8,316 bases of DNA from Planctomycetota bacterium (GTDB taxonomy: Bacteria > Planctomycetota > Brocadiia > JAJRTI01), in assembly GCA_024278415.1 (NCBI GenBank), contig JAJRTI010000978.1, forward strand, positions 1 through 8,316. The letters are read 5' to 3'. Each line of letters begins with the position of its first letter. Positions within the stretch are counted from its first letter, which is position 1. Below the pieces are notes generated by a model that was given only the letters and a program-made list of their open reading frames with translations, ran no database searches and was not told where the DNA came from. The position numbers were made by a program, and so were the translations under genes. Shown one piece after another: positions 6,501-8,316 of this stretch.

Positions 6501-7588
6501 CATCCAGCAGACGACACGGCATGCTCGTACATCGCCCGGATGTTCTCCGGCGCCACTTCCGGCCCGATTGACGACGACGGCGCCAACAGCAGCCCACCCA
6601 CGCCGGCCCTGGCGTCCAGGCAGCGCTCGACCTCGCGCTTCACGTCGTCGGGGTTCCCGTGTGGCAGCACCCATGCCGTGGCGACGCTGCCAAAGAGGAT
6701 CAGCGGATCGCCGCTCGCAGCGTTCATGCCCGCCAGATCCTCGATGCGGATGCCGTCGTCGGTCTCGTAGAAGCCCTGGAACCCGTCGATGCCAAGCGCT
6801 ATGAGTTGCGGGAGGATCTGGCGGTAGTTCGCGTCCATGTGCCACACGACGCGCACGCCCATGCGTTTGAGCGGCTCGATCGCGCGGGCCACTTGGGGGA
6901 AGTAGAGCCGCTCGAAGAGCGCGGGCGAGAGCATGGGGCCGCGGGAGTCGCAGATGTCCTGTCCGATCCAAATGAACCGCGGCAGGGCGTGCTCCTCGAT
7001 GGCCCGCGCCGTGGCCTCGAAGCGGCAGCGTGACGCCTCGCCCCAGTTCGTGAAGAGACGCTCCATGTCGTCGGGGTAGAGCGCGCAGGCCATGAGGAAC
7101 GCTTCGTACTTGAAGTATCCATCGGACGTGGGGAAGCCCGGCGCGTACCCGAGCGTGTGCGGGATCACGAGCATGTCCGGGCACTCCTCCTGCGCGGCCT
7201 TCGATACCCGCAAATAGTCGTCGTACGCCTTCTGGAAGTCGAATCCCGCGCGCACGTCTCTTGGCGTCGATACGCCGCGCGCATGCTCCGCCACTTGCTC
7301 AGGAGTGGTCAGCTCCGGCTTGGCCTCGCGCACTGTGAAGTCCGTGGGCCGGCCCTCCGCATCCCGCGTCACGCACTCCGGCCGCTTGGGCATGACCGGC
7401 CCCAGGATCGCATCCGCTCCCAGCCGCCGGAACGCCTCGAACAGGCACTCCCGCGGCGCGGCCCAGAAGTCCTCCCGGCCTGCCGTCTCAGCAAGGAACT
7501 CCGCGTTCTGGAGTAGTCCGCCCGCAACAGGGGCGCGGTCCACGTCCTGGAAGCTCAATGCGCGCAGCGTTCGTTCTCGGCCAGTCAT
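6434..7588 (-). CDS. Uroporphyrinogen decarboxylase (URO-D) superfamily protein, methyltransferase-like
   Basis: A 384-residue cytoplasmic protein with no signal peptide or membrane segment. The start MTGRERTLRALSFQDVDRAP is typical of the family ('RER...L.f...DR.P'); the longer GTG frame from 7660 adds an unrelated arginine-rich stretch. Family features are GYAPGFPTSDGYFKYEAF (147-164), WIGQDICDSRGPMLSP (207-222) followed by a 'LF.rLyfP' helix, VVWHMDANYRQILPQLIALG (247-266), GFQGF (269-273), GDPLILFGSV (293-302) and a final PSSSIGPEVAPENIRAMYEH. The N-terminal arginine-rich loop of heme-pathway HemE is absent, so a heme decarboxylase role is unlikely. Relatives with this look are corrinoid-linked methyltransferases (MtaA/CmuA type) or uncharacterised enzymes; the substrate is not visible. 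About 20 residues follow the usual end of the fold, and that tail is what overlaps the convergent hydrolase gene. The upstream ribosome site is weak (AGGAACGGA, about 10-18 nt away). Confidence 0.88.
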   Translation of the reverse strand: MTGRERTLRALSFQDVDRAPVAGGLLQNAEFLAETAGREDFWAAPRECLFEAFRRLGADAILGPVMPKRPECVTRDAEGRPTDFTVREAKPELTTPEQVAEHARGVSTPRDVRAGFDFQKAYDDYLRVSKAAQEECPDMLVIPHTLGYAPGFPTSDGYFKYEAFLMACALYPDDMERLFTNWGEASRCRFEATARAIEEHALPRFIWIGQDICDSRGPMLSPALFERLYFPQVARAIEPLKRMGVRVVWHMDANYRQILPQLIALGIDGFQGFYETDDGIRIEDLAGMNAASGDPLILFGSVATAWVLPHGNPDDVKREVERCLDARAGVGGLLLAPSSSIGPEVAPENIRAMYEHAVSSAGCHFPAGRIRYPIAGTDTFADRG

Positions 7589-7748
7589 GAGGTGGATCCG
7601 TTCCTGGGCAGGAAGAAGCAAAGATCTACGCCGGACGAGCGCCCGTGCGCGGGATTTCACACGTCCATCGCGTGCAAGGCGCAGGCCTACAGCCGCTGGG
7701 ATTGGGCTCGCTCAGTATGGTGCGCAGGGAGGCCCGCCCCGCGCGCAT

Positions 7749-7822
7749 CTCACACGGGATGGCCGCGCCAAATAGTCGGAGTTTGGAAACTCCGACTATT
7801 TGGCGCGGCCATCCCGTGTGAG
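7749..7822. repeat. 74-bp perfect palindrome (36-bp arms, 2-nt centre)
   Basis: The left arm (7749-7784) and right arm (7787-7822) are exact inverted copies over all 36 bases, separated only by GG; the centre reads GGAGTTTGGAAACTCC. Pairing stops sharply at both ends: 7748 T faces 7823 G and 7747 A faces 7824 C. There is no T-tract typical of an intrinsic terminator. Such a long perfect hairpin in a gap between co-directional genes could be a miniature inverted-repeat or REP-like element, a strong transcript end or stabiliser, or an assembly artefact. Confidence 0.9.
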
Positions 7823-7959
7823 GCCCAGATCCATCGGCAGCATTCGATGGAGCGAACCATTACGTGGCGGCGAGGCAAGGATTTCACCGTCCCATCTGCG
7901 TCATCCGCGATGATCGCCGTTGTGGAACGTGGGAGTAGCTCGCCGAGTTCCCCTCCCAG

Positions 7960-7982
7960 CCTTCCCCCCAGCGGAGGGAAGG
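7960..7982. repeat. C/G-rich hairpin, REP-like
   Basis: CCTTCCC (7960-7966) pairs with GGGAAGG (7976-7982) over a 9-nt loop, inside a longer pyrimidine-rich then purine-rich tract (about 7949-7987). CCCTCC (7951-7956) can alternatively pair with GGAGGG (7973-7978). On the minus strand it lies about 30 nt past the stop of the right-edge gene and could help end or protect that transcript, though no U-run follows. C-rich/G-rich palindromes of this type are often dispersed intergenic repeats. Confidence 0.45.
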
Positions 7983-8011
7983 GGGGCTCATGGGGCCTGG
8001 CGGCCACGGCT

Positions 8012-8316
8012 TCAACGACCCGCGCGCGTCGAGATCGCGAACAGCGCGTAGTCGGCCTCGACGCCGGTGTGCACGACCTCCAGCTTGTCGATGCGCCACC
8101 GCGGGTGGGGGTTGCGCCACTCGTACGCGTACAGGACCGCGTCGGTCGCGCCGGGCGTCTTCTTGCGGCATTGCTCGGTTGCGACGCGGAGGATGTAGGG
8201 GCAGCGGTAGAGATACTCGCCGTCCTTCTGAGGCAGCCAACTGCCCACCTCCATGCCCACGCGCAAGGGGATGCCGATCGTGTCGCCGTTCGCATACGTC
8301 ACGCGCACGGTCGCGA
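8012..8316 (-). CDS. C-terminal fragment of a carbohydrate-active-type protein (5' end outside window)
   Basis: The frame stays open to the right edge, giving 100 residues plus TGA; no true start is seen. The GTG at 8308 sits inside ATVRVTYANGD, which reads as the middle of a beta-strand, so the gene very likely continues beyond the window. Segments such as VTYANGDTIGIPLRVGMEVG, VLYAYEWRNPHPRWRIDKLE and a closing ADYALFAISTRA form a beta-rich pattern ('ang....ipl.yG...g', 'yeW.NPhP...I..i') that I associate with C-terminal beta-sandwich modules of glycoside hydrolases and other secreted carbohydrate-acting proteins. The catalytic part is missing, so the enzyme class cannot be told. It is on the same strand as the URO-D gene, 423 bp upstream of it. 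Confidence 0.7.
   Translation of the reverse strand, partial: ATVRVTYANGDTIGIPLRVGMEVGSWLPQKDGEYLYRCPYILRVATEQCRKKTPGATDAVLYAYEWRNPHPRWRIDKLEVVHTGVEADYALFAISTRAGR

Larger units (their letters stand above)
7589..8011. other. Intergenic region with palindromes, no supported gene
   Basis: This is the gap between two minus-strand genes. Open frames crossing it are arginine/serine/proline-rich and read through the palindromes, so I treat them as shadows. It contains a 74-bp perfect palindrome (7749-7822), a small dyad CCATCG/CGATGG (7831-7836 and 7845-7850) just beside it, and a C/G-rich hairpin (7960-7982). The length and repeat content suggest that the two flanking minus-strand genes may be separate transcription units. 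No clear promoter for the URO-D gene was found. Confidence 0.6.

Noticed and set aside
6042..7184. 380-residue minus-strand open frame across the URO-D gene and the hydrolase 3' end
   Set aside because: A different frame over well-supported coding sequence; arginine-rich with no family resemblance.
7749..7822. Intrinsic transcription terminator
   Set aside because: The stem is far longer than usual and no T-tract follows on either strand; termination remains possible but not as a classic terminator.
7750..8295. 181-residue minus-strand open frame
   Set aside because: Arginine/serine/threonine-rich; overlaps the better-supported edge gene in another frame and reads through the 74-bp palindrome.

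Overview
The window is bacterial, GC-rich and gene-dense. It most resembles carbohydrate-degrading, uncultured-type members of the PVC/Planctomycetota-like groups (Planctomycetota, Lentisphaerota, Hydrogenedentota and similar). This is inferred from two back-to-back secreted glycoside-hydrolase-like proteins, a URO-D/methyltransferase-family protein of the kind often multiplied in such genomes, a secreted TPR/HEAT-type protein, and palindrome-rich intergenic repeats. No rRNA, tRNA or marker gene is present, so the lineage is a guess.

Layout. Positions 1-310 are non-coding and packed with short inverted repeats. 381-2156 (minus) encodes an exported helical-repeat protein with TPR-like and then HEAT-like segments. 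A 487-bp divergent intergenic region (2157-2643) holds a candidate promoter for that gene and a large stem-loop ahead of the next one. Two plus-strand genes, 2644-4431 and 4434-6500, follow as a tight pair. The first looks like a clan GH-A-type TIM-barrel protein with a C-terminal beta-sandwich. The second looks like a GH101/GH129/DUF5696-type three-domain hydrolase with a candidate Asp445/Glu489 catalytic pair. Converging on it, and overlapping its 3' end by 67 bp, is a minus-strand URO-D superfamily gene (6434-7588). Upstream of that lies a 423-bp intergenic stretch with a striking 74-bp perfect palindrome (7749-7822) and a second GC-rich hairpin. Beyond it is the C-terminal 100 residues of another minus-strand gene that runs off the right edge (8012-8316).

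How it fits together (inference). The two adjacent hydrolases have Sec-type signal peptides and nearly touching reading frames, so they probably act together outside the cytoplasm on a glycan. The right-edge fragment has the look of a C-terminal beta-sandwich of a carbohydrate-active protein, which would make this a carbohydrate-use neighbourhood. The URO-D-like protein is cytoplasmic and may handle methyl groups or another small-molecule step. Nothing in the sequence fixes the substrate. I found no CRISPR array, transposase, phage gene or defence system. The most unusual signals are the long palindrome and the left-edge repeat cluster.
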